A stretch of DNA of 64,000 bases from Brachynemurus nebulosus (Eukaryota > Arthropoda > Insecta > Neuroptera > Myrmeleontidae), in NCBI GenBank assembly GCA_035578155.1, contig JAPWDM010000043.1:2279419-2343418 (forward strand), given 5' to 3'. The notes beneath the pieces are model-generated. The model worked only from the letters and a program-made list of their open reading frames with translations. It did no database searches and was not told where the DNA came from. Of the stretch, positions 23,801-36,050 are shown piece by piece (position 1 is the first letter of the stretch; the number at the start of each line of letters is the position of its first letter). The position numbers and the translations under genes are program-made.

Positions 23801-24680
23801 AACGTTAAATTCGAGGACACAATTATCATGACCCATTTCGAAAATTTGTTACTGCCAAATTTACTGAGAGCGGTAGTTACGAACTTACAAAATTATATCT
23901 AATGGGATTTACCTCCTTCGTTAAAGTTGTGTCCAATGACGAAAGAATATAATATATTATGTATTAGAGAAGGACCTGTAACAACATTGTTTTATTGAAG
24001 CAAAAGTTATGCAAGTACTAGACAGTGGCGGCAACAAAATTAAATGTTTATCTCTACATGCATATATCATACTTTACATATATGAATGTAATGTAATTTA
24101 TCTATACCAATCAAGTTTCAAGCCTTTGTGTACACAATGAATACCGTGAAATAAGAAAATGTTATTTTTGGATTCTAGGAATTCAAAATAAATTCTGTCA
24201 GTTCAGGGTTAAATCTCATAATGTAAACGCTGAATTTTTCGTTCAAAAATTCACTAATAGTCAGACAAAAAAAATTCGGGCATTTTTCTTTTAATTTGGG
24301 ATCCATTAGGAACCTAAAATTACATAAAATGTTACTGCTTAATGTAGATCCGCATATTAAGTATATTAGTACATGTGCAAATAATTTTTTAAATAGTTGC
24401 CATTGATTTTAAATAATAACCAAAATCGACAGATTTACACATATCTTACAAAAAAATTTTAATATTATGACTGAAACTATATGAAAATACGCTCAATTAT
24501 TTAAAAACCGAGCTTAAAAAATTTATTATGATGAAGAATATTGGAAATTTTTGACATTAAACTAAATTAAAAGCAAAATTATATATTTATTAATAAATGT
24601 CAAAAAGAAACTTACGGGTGAAATGTTATTCTTTCGAGTTTTTTTCTAACAGAATTTTTAAATAAATTTTTCACAAAATA
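20860..24680. other. Gene-free AT-rich stretch
   Basis: No ORF with recognisable coding character, no tRNA and no TE termini I can support, apart from the hairpin at 21192-21254. Codon-like periodicity is absent. It could include TRPM 3' UTR near 20860 and regulatory DNA, but nothing in the sequence shows this. Confidence 0.5.
21192..21254. repeat. Perfect 27-bp hairpin with 9-base loop
   Basis: The arm GTTAATAACGAAAGTTGAAA (continuing AATATCGT) is matched without mismatch by ACGATATTTTCAACTTTCGT (continuing TATTAAC) around the loop CATAAGTCT. It could be a tiny fold-back element or a small-RNA hairpin. Nothing else supports a gene. Confidence 0.85.
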
Positions 24681-24779
24681 AAATAACTAATACTAATTCT
24701 CCCAGTCCGTCTGTTAATTATGCACGTAAACCCTTTGGTCGATACTGTAAACATACAGGTCATGTTATTGATGACTAGG

Positions 24780-25163
24780 AATTATATGCACAAAAATATT
24801 GAAAAATATGCAATATAATATGCACAATTTTATGGTAAAATATGCACCAATTTTTTCAAAATATGCACAAATATGCAGTAATAAATGTAAAAATAGGGCT
24901 TAGTAATTTTGATGTAGGTAATAATTTTGATGTAAAATAACAAAAATAGAATTTTTTCTAAAATCTAAAACAGAAATAAGAGCATAAGGTACTTGCCTGC
25001 CTTTTGCTTAAAAAGAAAAAATCGTAATTTTCCTACTTTTTTTCGAATTTTTCCTAAAAAAAATAAGTCTAATTTTTTCAAGGAAAAATTCGACTAATAA
25101 CTGACGCGCAAAAAAAAAATAAACGTACGCCTAGGTAGGCCTAGTGGGTAATCCGGCCCTGCT
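24780..25163 (-). mobile_element. hAT-like element end with ATATGCA repeats
   Basis: Words such as AAATATGCA and ATATGCACAA recur at 24790-24880 (and again at 25755-25925), as expected for subterminal transposase-binding repeats. The stretch ends at TAATCCGGCCCTG. On the complement this is CAGGGCCGGATTACCCACTA, a terminus I recognise as hAT-like. I did not find the matching other end or an 8-bp duplication. Confidence 0.45.
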
Positions 25164-25165
25164 TA

Positions 25166-25260
25166 CAGGTTTTCCACAAACTTTACAGAAAGCAGTGTTA
25201 TTTCTTGTATCAAATTGAAATTCTGGGATAGATTTTATCCAAGAATTTACTGAATTAGTA
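25166..25260 (-). pseudogene. BED-type zinc-finger fragment (CGGBP1/hAT-like)
   Basis: The minus-strand translation reads SWIKSIPEFQFDTRNNTAFC followed by KVCGKPVS. This is the first half of a BED-like C2H2 finger, as found at the start of some hAT transposases and CGGBP1-like proteins. It stops where the CAGGGCCGG terminus abuts it at 25163, so the finger was probably split by an insertion. The rest of the protein is not recoverable. Confidence 0.45.
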
Positions 25261-26074
25261 ACATCTTTATTTTTGGGATTTTAGATAAATTTTTTGCAAG
25301 CTCCGTTACAAAACGTTTTGGAACAAAATTTTCTTCAAGAACAAAAGCAATATTAACGCTTTTGTTTCCAAATTTTTTTATTTTTAAATATTTTTGGCAT
25401 TAACACGTTCATTGCCAAGCTAAAAATATAGACTTTGTGAGATGGCCAAATATTTTATGTTAAATAACTAGGTCCTTATATTTAGCACACGATATCGTGT
25501 GATTGGCCATATTGTAAAGTAACTCCATCATGCGATATCGCGTAATCGTCAATGATCGTTAAGTGAGTTTGATAAAATTTGTAAATATAAAATTGCTATA
25601 TTTTTTTCTTGCACGCCAAAACTTTAGGAGTAGGTACTAAATATTTATTTTTCAAGAATTATTCTGCTGATTTCAGTGTAAAATAGCAAAGTATAATTCT
25701 ATGTTTTGTTAAGAAAATTTGTATTTCTTTTATGAAAGGTGCTAAATTTGATGAAAATATGCATATTTATGCAAAAAACTTGAAAATATGCAGAATTTTG
25801 TCAAATATGCAAAATATGCAAATTTTAAATAGTCTTAATCAATTCGAAAAGTGGAGATTCGGATACATCCGAAGTTTTATTGATATATGACCAGAACTTA
25901 TCGATATGCAAAATATGCAAATTCCGCTCTCTATTGATGACTGTATGCGTAAAAATAAAGCAAATACTCATACTATTGCTAACTTGAATGGCCATCGTCC
26001 GTCAGTAAATACATCATTAAATCCTTTTATCGAAAATGACAATAAAAATGCTAACCTATCTGAACAAAAGGTTC

Positions 26075-26282
26075 AAAATTTAATTTGCCTATTATTAATG
26101 TTAACATTTGTAATACTGAAGGTGTTTGTCTCCTCGATTCTGGATCAACGGTGAATGCCTTATCTTCAAAATTTTTTGACAAATTGGTAAAAGTTAATCC
26201 TAAATTAAAGTGTTTTAGAACTAAAGTGCATGCCTCATTACCCGGAAGTAATAAAATTTTCCATATTTTTGTAAAAGACTAG
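26075..26282 (+). pseudogene. Retropepsin fragment of an LTR retroelement
   Basis: The frame at 26085-26282 reads IINVNICNTEGVCLLDSGST then VNALSSKFFDKL, an aspartic protease active site (DSG) preceded by the usual beta strand. It ends at VKD then a stop, with no flap or second motif. The upstream frame (25906-26154) may be a shifted continuation. No gag, RT or LTR is near, so it is an isolated relic. Confidence 0.55.
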
Positions 26283-26604
26283 GCCTAAACAGGGATAAAT
26301 ATGTTTGAATACTTATAAGGTATATAAGTACATATATAAGGTAGCGTGAATTATAATTACTCGAATTTCTAAATAAAACAATTGTTATCAGTTAACAATA
26401 AAATAAAGGTTTACTATATTAAAATTAAATAGTTTACAAAAATCTTATATATTTGTATATATACCTATACCGAGCGTTAAAACAATCATTCGCGCGAACT
26501 ATTAGAAATGGGAACAATATTGTAGAACATTGCAAAAAATGAATTATATTTAAAACAGAAACTTTAATAAATTGTCGTCAATATATTAAAACAATGAAAT
26601 TTAA

Positions 26605-27058
26605 GCTTCAATAGTAAGAAACCCAGTGAACATTTTTCTGTAAATTTTATGTCACAGTGAGAGAACTGAAAGTCACGTGTTACATAACATGTGAGTCACA
26701 TATGATTTATAGTAACTTACAATTTCGCACTTATAAATGTAACAATGTGACGTAACATTGTTATGTTCTTGTTACGTTTTAGGAAAATATAACTTTGATG
26801 TTACCTTATAGATAAAAATTATGCCTTCTTTTGCAAAAACAAATTCAAAATTCCCTTTTTTTGTTTCTTATTAACATTACATACACATATTACTAACTTA
26901 TTGACATATACATACACCTAAATTATTATTATTATTATTATTATTTTAATTTTTTGTTAACTGTTGCAGGATTCGATCCATTATCCAAGCTGAAGCATCT
27001 ATTAAATTTTATCGACAGTCTTAACCACTAGACCAAACTCACTTATTTATTCTGATCG

Positions 27059-27127
<69 letters not shown>

Positions 27128-27175
27128 AAAATAGTAAATAAAGCCTTACAAGAATTTTCATAAAAGTTTCAGTTT
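26605..27175 (-). repeat. Inverted repeat, left copy, containing a tRNA-like SINE
   Basis: About 570 bp that recurs inverted at 30800-31432 with high identity: AAACCCAGTGAACATTTTTC, TTACATAACATGTGAGTCAC, the SINE-like segment, and a (TA)n tract at 27061-27124. Both outer edges carry TTTAAGCTTCAA. The pair could be the ends of one ~4.8-kb element or two independent copies. Confidence 0.85.
26935..27040 (-). mobile_element. tRNA-derived SINE-like unit (minus)
   Basis: On the minus strand there is an A box TGGTCTAGTGG (27035-27025), a B box GGATCGAATCC (26979-26969) and a trailing run of T then (ATT)n as seen on +, i.e. an (AAT)n tail. This is the order of a tRNA-promoter SINE. The cloverleaf does not close well, so it is not a working tRNA gene. 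The same unit lies in plus orientation at 30981-31110. Confidence 0.6.
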
Positions 27176-27179
27176 TTTT

Positions 27180-27770
<591 letters not shown>

Positions 27771-27774
27771 AATC

Positions 27775-28190
27775 TTTATGAACAATTAATTGCCCTGAAA
27801 ACATGCTTAAAATCTGAAATTCAAAAAATTCATTCCATTGAGGAGTTCATGGAATTATTGCTGATAAAATTCAATAGCCTTGCATCCAGTTTTCCGGAGG
27901 TAATAACAGCATGCTTTCTATTTTTAACCCTTCTAGTTAAAACCGTAACAGCTAAAAGAAATTTTTCAAAATTAAATTGATAATAAATTACCTAAGGACT
28001 TCGATGGGGCAGGAACGGCTATCAGACTTGTCACTATTGTCTATAGAGGCAGAAATTTTAAAAAAACTGAAACCGTCTTCAACTATAGATGATTTAATAA
28101 ATCAGTTTGCCGGAAAAAGGCAAGAAAAGTGTATATTTAATTTGAATTGTTTGGCTAACTCAATTTCTAGGAGGAAGCGATAACTTATAA
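27775..28190 (+). pseudogene. hAT transposase C-terminal (dimerisation) fragment
   Basis: The first piece (27775-27975) reads NLYEQLIALKTCLKSEIQKI, then a weakened core with TAKRNFSKLK. The second frame (27974-28183) reads IINYLRTSMGQERLSDLSLL then SIEAEILKKL, DDLINQFAGK. This is the hATC dimerisation domain of ZMYM1-like hAT proteins. A frameshift with stops near 27975 splits it and no catalytic region remains. A terminus GCACGCTACGCCACTG at 28300-28315 probably marks its 3' end. Confidence 0.75.
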
Positions 28191-28298
28191 TCAATAAATA
28201 TTTATTTTAATTTAATGCAAGCATTTTTGTTTCTTTTGTGAGAAATCTTTACCCTTTATTTGGGCCCCCCAACTAATTTTGATACAGGGCCTCTCCAA

Positions 28299-28315
28299 GG
28301 CACGCTACGCCACTG
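28299..28315 (+). repeat. hAT 3' terminal inverted repeat
   Basis: AGGCACGCTACGCCACTG, complement CAGTGGCGTAGCGTGCC, is a typical hAT end, about 110 bp after the hATC fragment and in the expected orientation. The matching left end was not found. The CAGTGGCGG at 24026 matches only eight bases. Confidence 0.6.
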
Positions 28316-28909
28316 AATACAATACAATACATACAATCAAAGTAAATATCTAATAGTTTTCAAATAAAAATAATCGTTATTTTTTCTAAAAAATCATTAT
28401 TAGTTCCTGTCTAATTATTCAAACTTTTCCAAAACTAAATTGTGTTTCACCATTACGATTCCTAATTTCTTTCCTTTAGTTTTATTATGTAATCATTCAT
28501 GTAACACCTTAACCAGATTATACTTCAAATATAATTCTTTATACTTTAAGTTCAAAATTAAAGTTTTCATTTTTTTTTTCTAGCATTTCCATTTTGCGGT
28601 TTACTTAATAATACTTATATTTTTCCTAACATTTCGACTTGTTGGATTCATTTATCTTAACTACTTCACAACATTTTACCATTTGACCATTTACCTATTT
28701 AATTAACCATTTACTTTTTTCTAATAATTTCTTTTGACGAACAAAATTTTCCTTTATTTTTAATATTTCTAACAATTGCATTACTCGTTTTATTTGCTTT
28801 AAATAATCTGACTTACTTTATATTTCATTTAAAATCCTATCATATTCTCTTTTTAATTGCATTTACATATTTTTTTTCATGTTATTGCTCGACAAAACTA
28901 TTTGACTAA

Positions 28910-29365
28910 AGACGGTTCTACACGATGCTACGAACACCTTCCAACATTGGACGTTCGATGGTTCATCGCATCGTGTGGCCGTTGTTCGAACCTACGAGTG
29001 TCCAATGTCGAGCGTCAAACATTCGCATTTGGCCATGTCCCGCTCGATGTCGGTATTCTTGCACCGAGTCAAAGGGATGCTTCGAACGTTTGAAGGTCAA
29101 TGTTGGTTGCGTTGGTTGGTTCGACTCAGCAGCTGCATGACTCGTTCATGTGAAGAGAAACAACATCAGTGTATAACATTAGAGATAACATCAGACAGAT
29201 AACAGCGTTGTCCACTGAGTACCAACACATCATCATTCGTATTGGATCAAACATTCGATTCACCGTGTAGCAGATACATTCGTCGCACCAACTATCGAAC
29301 TTAATTGCCTCAAACGTTCGATCGAACGTTGGAAGGAACGTTCGTAGCATCGTGTAGAACCCGCT
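28910..29365. mobile_element. MITE with TAA target duplication, 456 bp
   Basis: The ends are AGACGGTTCTACACGATGCT and the inverted AGCGGGTTCTACACGATGCT, extending through GAAC and AACGTTCGA for ~45 bp. TAA is found at 28907-28909 and 29366-29368. A 3-bp TAA/TTA duplication is typical of PIF/Harbinger elements. GC-richer than the flanks. The apparent ORFs inside are by-products of the inverted repeats. Confidence 0.85.
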
Positions 29366-29368
29366 TAA

Positions 29369-30490
29369 CCTTGATAAGAAAAAATTATATTTTTAGATTT
29401 TGCATACTCCTTTATAAATTATAAATACATTAGAACTGTTTTAAATTGATTAACGCGATGACTCATTATTAACAAGTATCGATTTGCTTATTTAATTTTT
29501 AGTACAGTAAAATCTCTGATATTCCTAACATCAAACTCTATTTCCAAACTCACTTTTTTACTTTATTAAATTATTTATTCATTTACTACTTCTGTTATAT
29601 TTTTACTTGAAGATCATTTTTCGGATTTTCTATATTTACTTTTTATTTTCCCTTTACTACTTGTTTCATCCCTAGTCTGAAATTTTTTCTCAGTAACTTT
29701 ACCTTTTCTATTCCTTAATTTATTTTTGTGTACAAAATACATCAGACATTTTACTTTAACATTTAGACCTACGCCTATATATTTCGAAATTTCCTATAAA
29801 TGAATGGGTTTGTTTTTTTTTTCAGTTTTCTTAATTTCACAGCTATGTATTTTCATATTAATTTTTTTTTTAACGAACAAATCGACTAACACTTTTAATT
29901 TGTTATTTCAATACCTACATTGTGTTCAGAAATACTCATTCGATTCAATGGTGCCTCAAAACAATAATCCTGATAGTAGCTCACAATTGCAAAATTGTCT
30001 AAATTGAGAATCTTATATTTTCTATCTGCGTAATGTATTTAGGAAACCAAACTTTTACATTAAAATATTAAGGAAGTTTCACCCTTAATCCGTTGTTTAT
30101 TGCAAACGGACAGTTTTTGCCATGATATAAAAAAAATTAAATTTGACCATTTTTTTTATACATTTATTAATTTACCAGGTACATCCTGTAACAATACACA
30201 AATTTTATGTAATTCCTAATTTTAAAAAGACATACGGACAATCGGAGATACGCAAAAAAATAAAGTATTCCTTTAAAAAATACCAACAATATCTAAGTGT
30301 GGTCTTCTATGGATTTAGAAAATTTTAAAAGTTTTACAATACAAAAATTCGCGTCTTAAAATCATTTTTATAAGAATTCGTTTCCTAAAAAATATTTTTA
30401 TAAAATTTTGACGCAGTAACATTGTCGCCATTTGATATCAGTAAATTAACTAACACTTTATCCCCTGTTGGCGTCTGATGTAATTAAATT
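29369..30490. other. Gene-free AT-rich stretch
   Basis: Long T- and A-runs, no recognisable protein and no TE ends. I see nothing to annotate here. Confidence 0.5.
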
Positions 30491-30664
30491 TCATCCATCC
30501 ATTTTTGTATAAATTGATTTATGTTATTTGTTATATGGGTTATGGGGTTATATTATATAATATAACCCCATAATATATGATAAGACTCCATAATGTATAT
30601 AATATAACCCCATAATCCATATAACAAATAACATAAATCGACTTATACAAAAATGGATGGATGA
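30491..30664. repeat. Fold-back repeat, 174 bp
   Basis: TCATCCATCCATTTTTGTAT at the left is mirrored by ATACAAAAATGGATGGATGA at the right. The inner parts (ATAACAAATAACATAAAT and ATATAACCCCATAA) are also inverted. Arms ~64 bp, spacer ~45 bp, with an extra ATATAACCCCATAA unit inside. A small MITE-like hairpin. Confidence 0.8.
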
Positions 30665-30799
30665 AATGGATGAACGAATGTTTTATTAATATTGATACGT
30701 CACAAAAACATAACAAAAGAGTTATAATTGCGACATTTCATTAAAACAACATTAATAATACGTCGTTAAAACAACTTTAATTTTGTTACATATTAATTT

Positions 30800-31432
<633 letters not shown>

Positions 31433-31434
31433 AA

Positions 31435-31451
31435 TATTTATATATATATAC

Positions 31452-31523
<72 letters not shown>

Positions 31524-31892
31524 TTTCCGGCTACCTTTTAATATATATAGGGCACCCTATGAAAGTTAAGAAGTCAAATTTGGTAAATGGGGCTCATTCC
31601 GATGCACAACAATACTATCAAAGTGGGGTCAAATTTTGGATCTGACCCAACTTTTAAGGGGGTGGTGGGGGGCGGTAAAACAATAAAACTTTTCCAAACC
31701 GGTTGGAAATAATGTTCCGGTCAATTATCTACAACATATCCAAAATTCAGTTTTCTAGGATGACTTGGAGGGAGTAGAGGGGAAAAAAAGAATTTTGGCT
31801 GGATCCAAAACGCCCATAGTCCCCCAGAGTGGTGAAATTTGGTGTGTTGATAAAGTTCGTACCTAGGTTGTGATTCTTGGAGGTTTTAATAT
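31435..31892 (+). mobile_element. Helentron-like repeat copy C, segment 1
   Basis: Starts in a (TA)n tract (31435-31519), then CCGGCTACCTTTTAATATAT and the same sequence as copies A and B up to GAGGTTTTAATAT, where the gypsy-env provirus inserted. The 110-bp head present in A and B is absent. Copy C resumes at 48746. Confidence 0.75.
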
Positions 31893-33225
31893 TGTAATAA
31901 AATCCGAATCTCGAAGATGTTACATGAGATTATCCGGATTCGTTTTCCGACGTAAGTTCGAAATCCAAGGGGAATATGCAATGGATCAAGAGTACACTGA
32001 GCTTGGGGTGGTAATTTTGTCGTAAATAAAATTAAAACTAACGGACCTTCAGTTAACTTTTATACTATATATATTTATTTGTTCAATAAAGTAATTATAA
32101 TTATTGTACAATCACTAATCTTTAAGAAAACAAATTGATTAAAGAGGTTGTATTCTTGAGGATGAACAATTTAGTTCCTCTCACATAAATTATGTAGAAA
32201 AGCTACTAAAATGTATATAATGCTTAGTTTACAATAAAATAAAAAAAGAAAACAAAGAAAAAAAAACTTTAACATTAGTAATTAGGTCAAAACGTCAAAT
32301 TGGAAATAATCTTTAAACAATCCTAATTTAACTTTCTCGGCTCAATATTACGTTTAAAAAACTAAAATTGGTCATTCCCCCGCTACTATTAAAATTGAAA
32401 GAAAAAAAGAAAATCTTAAATTCAATAAATAGTGAAAATAATTTTTAGTTAAAAAATTACAAAAAAATTTAAGCAAACTTAAAAATTCCATATGCTAAAC
32501 GCTCTCATTATCTGCTAATTTGTATTTTATCTTATAATAAGGTAACGTAAATAAAAAATATGTGATCCTAAAGATTTGAAGATAACTATACTCTTAACGT
32601 ATAAAAATACAATTTTTATATTAAATTGGTAGGACTGGAAGACGTGACTTACCTTTATGGTGAGATTGTAATGTTTCGTTAAGGAAATTTCTCTCTTTAC
32701 CTTTTACCAACGGCTAATTCTTCTTATTTCATGCAAATTTTTCTGACTGGTGGGCTATCCTTGTTTTCACCAATTAACTCACTAATTTAATTTTTCCTTT
32801 TTTTCTAACTAACACCGGCTAATCACTAACTCTCAACACACTAACGACTAACTACCTTTTTCCTAATTAACTCACTTACGCCTATCTTACTGACTAACTT
32901 GACCCGTAAACGATTCACTACCGAATGACGCCTAACGCCTAACTCTTTCGTACCCACGCTAACACTCCCATCGTTCTATGATTAGTCTTATCGCTAACTC
33001 TTGTCCTTGGAGTCTTTACTCTTATTGCACTGGCCATATTCTCACGCTATGGGTAGGGCTTTATCGTTGCAGTTTTTATATATGTTTTGTCGACGCGTAA
33101 CTGCATCGAGTATTAATTTTATAATATAACATTGATTATGTTATATCGTATTGGCTCCGTTTACTTTTATCTGAATAATTCACATCTTAAATCCAAGAAA
33201 AATTAGGGTTGTCCATTTCATTACA
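31893..33225 (-). repeat. 3' LTR of gypsy-env element
   Basis: 1333 bp, highly similar to 45721-48745 once copy B is removed from the latter. The edge next to the internal region is followed by TCTCTCCCCCCTTAAG (33226-33241), i.e. a purine tract on the sense strand. Contains CTAACT-rich stretches but no ORF. Confidence 0.93.
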
Positions 33226-33986
33226 TCTCTCCCCCCTTAAGATCAAAGTTGGTCTTTAGAGCAACTTTGTCATGGTCACCGTCTTCCTTTTCTACTCTAT
33301 CTAATTAGAAAATTTTCTCAGTCTTACCTAGTCTTAGTTGGTTACATTACTTAATCTAATTTCTTAGTTTAACTTAAAGTCTAATGTCTCAAAGAATCTC
33401 GCTGAAAAAATTTTTATATTAAAAAAATTATTTAATGGCGATCAAGAGCCATGAAAATAATATAATCTGTGTATATCTGTATTCGTCTACATAATATATT
33501 GCTAACAGTTTTTGTTGTAGAAAGAAAAATTTCCATTAATATTTAACTATACTTCTTCTTATCGACTCGTACTATTACTAAGCAAACAGCAAAATTATTA
33601 CGGATACCATTATCCTTAATTGCTAAACCTTAATGTCTCTAATAATTGTCTCTAACTAAACTGTTTCAATCACTATCACTGTTCAGAACACTCACTTTCA
33701 CCTATGACACTAACTTTCCCACTTCTCACGTTCACTTATCTAACCAATGCTTTGCTGAACCAGTTATTGTTGGTTGGGCTATTTCGGGCTCCCCTATCTG
33801 CGGATATACTGGTAGTCTTACTATCTCTGGAACTTCATTGACCGTGGCTGACGTAGCGGATGTTGATGGGTTTGGCTCTTTCCTAATTTCACGGTTATCA
33901 GGTGTTTCTGGGTCATTTTCTGGTTTCGCGGATTGATGTCTGTGGATCAGATACATACTGGCACCATTGCATAAAGCTGTAGCTAA

Positions 33987-35804
33987 TCAGAGGCTCCATC
34001 CGAAGATATCATGTAAAATCATACCATGCATAACGGTGTCGACTACCATTCGAATTAATTTTGTTATCAAAAATATTCCCATTAAACCAGACGTAATCAT
34101 CCCTAAGTTTGTAAACCATCTCCAAAAGTTTCCTAACATCTTGGTAACCCATGTTTTTAACATATCTTCATTGATGAAGTTATCAAATTTTGTGCCCTGT
34201 AAATCCGTGGATAAACCAACCATTCCTCTCGTGAGAATTTCAGATACAGCCTGTTTTTCAGTCGGTAAGAGTAGATGGCGTTGAAATTTTATCATATCTT
34301 CTTGACTATATAATCCACACTTAAATAAGTTCGCTGGGCTGGCGTACCGCCATTCATTTTTGTTTGAAGGACTTAGAACTTGTGGTGGCGGGATCTCGTG
34401 AGTCCCTTTTGCGGTCTTATACCATCGATTGTTAAGCTGATATGCTGGGTATAGGAATGGATCACATCCAATTTCTGTGGCGTACTTCTGTAAGATTCGG
34501 CTACGTGGTGTCATATACATGGACTTGTTCTCGAATGTGACTGGCAATTCGTGGTAGCATCTTTCTGTTGTTCGGATTGATACTTCCACCGGCGTAAATT
34601 GTATTACGTGGATCACTTCCCCATAATTTACTGCAGTGAAGCCTGGCGTCTTCATTTTGGCGTAAGCGAACTCCGATGGAGCTGTCACGGCTAATGTAAG
34701 CAAATTCCTTAGAACTTGCCGTTCTAGTGCACATTTTTGTGCGATTACATCTGCATATAATTTAGTTATCTGACCCCTGATGTGTCGTTCGACAAATACA
34801 ACTTTAGCGTTGGTATAGGCTATCGGATCCATGTTCCATACGTTGCTGTCTCTACGGGTGAAATAGAATAGTCCACTTTCAGATGGTTTCAGTATATAGA
34901 ATTTTGGGTGGACCGTTTCATATGCTGTTTGACCACATATTATAGTAGGCTTATTGATTGGCATCGCGAACACTTTTTCCCCATGATCTACGGAATATAT
35001 TGTCTCGTAACTGGCTCCGGTTAGCTTTCGCGGACTAAGTTTGGTTGCTGCGCCTTCATAGAGTACCGTATATCTACTTTCTGTACAAGTATTTGAGTCA
35101 ACATTTTCCCAGAAAGAAAAACCTTTTATCGAGTCTATGCACGACTTTTCTTTGTATGCACATTGGGTTCCACTACTTAACATTATTTGATTTTCCTTGA
35201 TATTTGCGGGTGCATGTTGCTGGCTTAAACTTATTTCCAGAGCAGCCTGTACTATTACGTTCGTCCATCTACCTTTATTGTCCTCATACTCCACACCTTC
35301 ACATGAGTTTTCCGACGTTATTTTCCCAGCCATCAATACTGTTGCATGTGTAGTTCCGTTTATGATCAGATTGTCAATAAATTTTCCATAGAAATTGTTT
35401 AAATTTTTATGTTGGTGCATGCTTTTGCACATGCTTTCGGATATAGGGTATAGATAAGTCGCGAGTCCGTTAACCACAGCGGATACATGCGAATGCATTC
35501 CGCAATAATAAATTTGCCTAGTAACATGAATTTTGCACTGTACTACCGGCACGAGTTCATAATCATTTATTTGTAAAAGCTGAATATTTTCACTTGTTAT
35601 TTCCATGTCCTTTATTTCAATTTCACAGTTCCCTATTTCAGTTAGACTGAACGTGGTAATGTTCATGTTTACATTCTGACAGTCATAAGCAATTATAGCA
35701 CTAGTGAATTTGCAAGAAAGCATAAAAATGTTTATTAATATTAAACACATTTTGGTAAAACACTCCATTTCTGTGAAAGTTCGTGTCTTAACAACTAGAG
35801 TCAA
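33987..35804 (-). CDS. Chuvirus-like class glycoprotein (env) of the gypsy element
   Basis: An uninterrupted 605-codon ORF downstream of pol, in the position of env. A second Met at codon 13 gives a better start: a hydrophobic signal follows (CLILINIFMLSC). The mature part opens with AYDC and has many cysteines, N-glycosylation sequons (NITT, NGTT, NKS) and the signature region VVQCKIHVTR...YCGMHSH. A membrane segment lies near the C-terminus (around residues 565-580, GLMGIFLITKLI) with a short tail. I recognise the Cys pattern as that of chuvirus (Jingchuvirales) glycoproteins, which insect LTR retrotransposons are known to have captured. It would act as an envelope protein in membrane entry. 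Assignment is by pattern memory, and whether it is expressed is unknown. Confidence 0.75.
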   Translation of the reverse strand: MTLVVKTRTFTEMECFTKMCLILINIFMLSCKFTSAIIAYDCQNVNMNITTFSLTEIGNCEIEIKDMEITSENIQLLQINDYELVPVVQCKIHVTRQIYYCGMHSHVSAVVNGLATYLYPISESMCKSMHQHKNLNNFYGKFIDNLIINGTTHATVLMAGKITSENSCEGVEYEDNKGRWTNVIVQAALEISLSQQHAPANIKENQIMLSSGTQCAYKEKSCIDSIKGFSFWENVDSNTCTESRYTVLYEGAATKLSPRKLTGASYETIYSVDHGEKVFAMPINKPTIICGQTAYETVHPKFYILKPSESGLFYFTRRDSNVWNMDPIAYTNAKVVFVERHIRGQITKLYADVIAQKCALERQVLRNLLTLAVTAPSEFAYAKMKTPGFTAVNYGEVIHVIQFTPVEVSIRTTERCYHELPVTFENKSMYMTPRSRILQKYATEIGCDPFLYPAYQLNNRWYKTAKGTHEIPPPQVLSPSNKNEWRYASPANLFKCGLYSQEDMIKFQRHLLLPTEKQAVSEILTRGMVGLSTDLQGTKFDNFINEDMLKTWVTKMLGNFWRWFTNLGMITSGLMGIFLITKLIRMVVDTVMHGMILHDIFGWSL

Positions 35805-35838
35805 TCAGTATATCTAAGCTTATTTTATTTTATTTACT

Positions 35839-35842
<4 letters not shown>

Positions 35843-35888
<46 letters not shown>
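35843..35888 (-). repeat. Long poly(T)/poly(A) tract between env and pol
   Basis: An uninterrupted run of about 47 T (poly(A) in the element's sense direction), between the pol end (36051) and env start (35804). It could be a relic of an RNA-copied junction when env was acquired, or simple expansion. Confidence 0.85.
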
Positions 35889-35890
<2 letters not shown>

Positions 35891-36050
35891 TAAACTTTTT
35901 CATTTTGTCCTCACTTATATAAAAAAATTTTTTTTTTCGGTGTTTATGCACTTACTTATTTATTGTTTATTTGCTATTTATTCACACTGTTCGAACTTAT
36001 CACTTAAAAAAATAAAAAAATATATCAAGTCTATTATGAATGAGTAACTT

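Noticed and set aside
29804..30007. 67-codon ORF with a hydrophobic start
   Set aside because: Phe/Leu content comes from T-rich DNA; no codon bias, no context.
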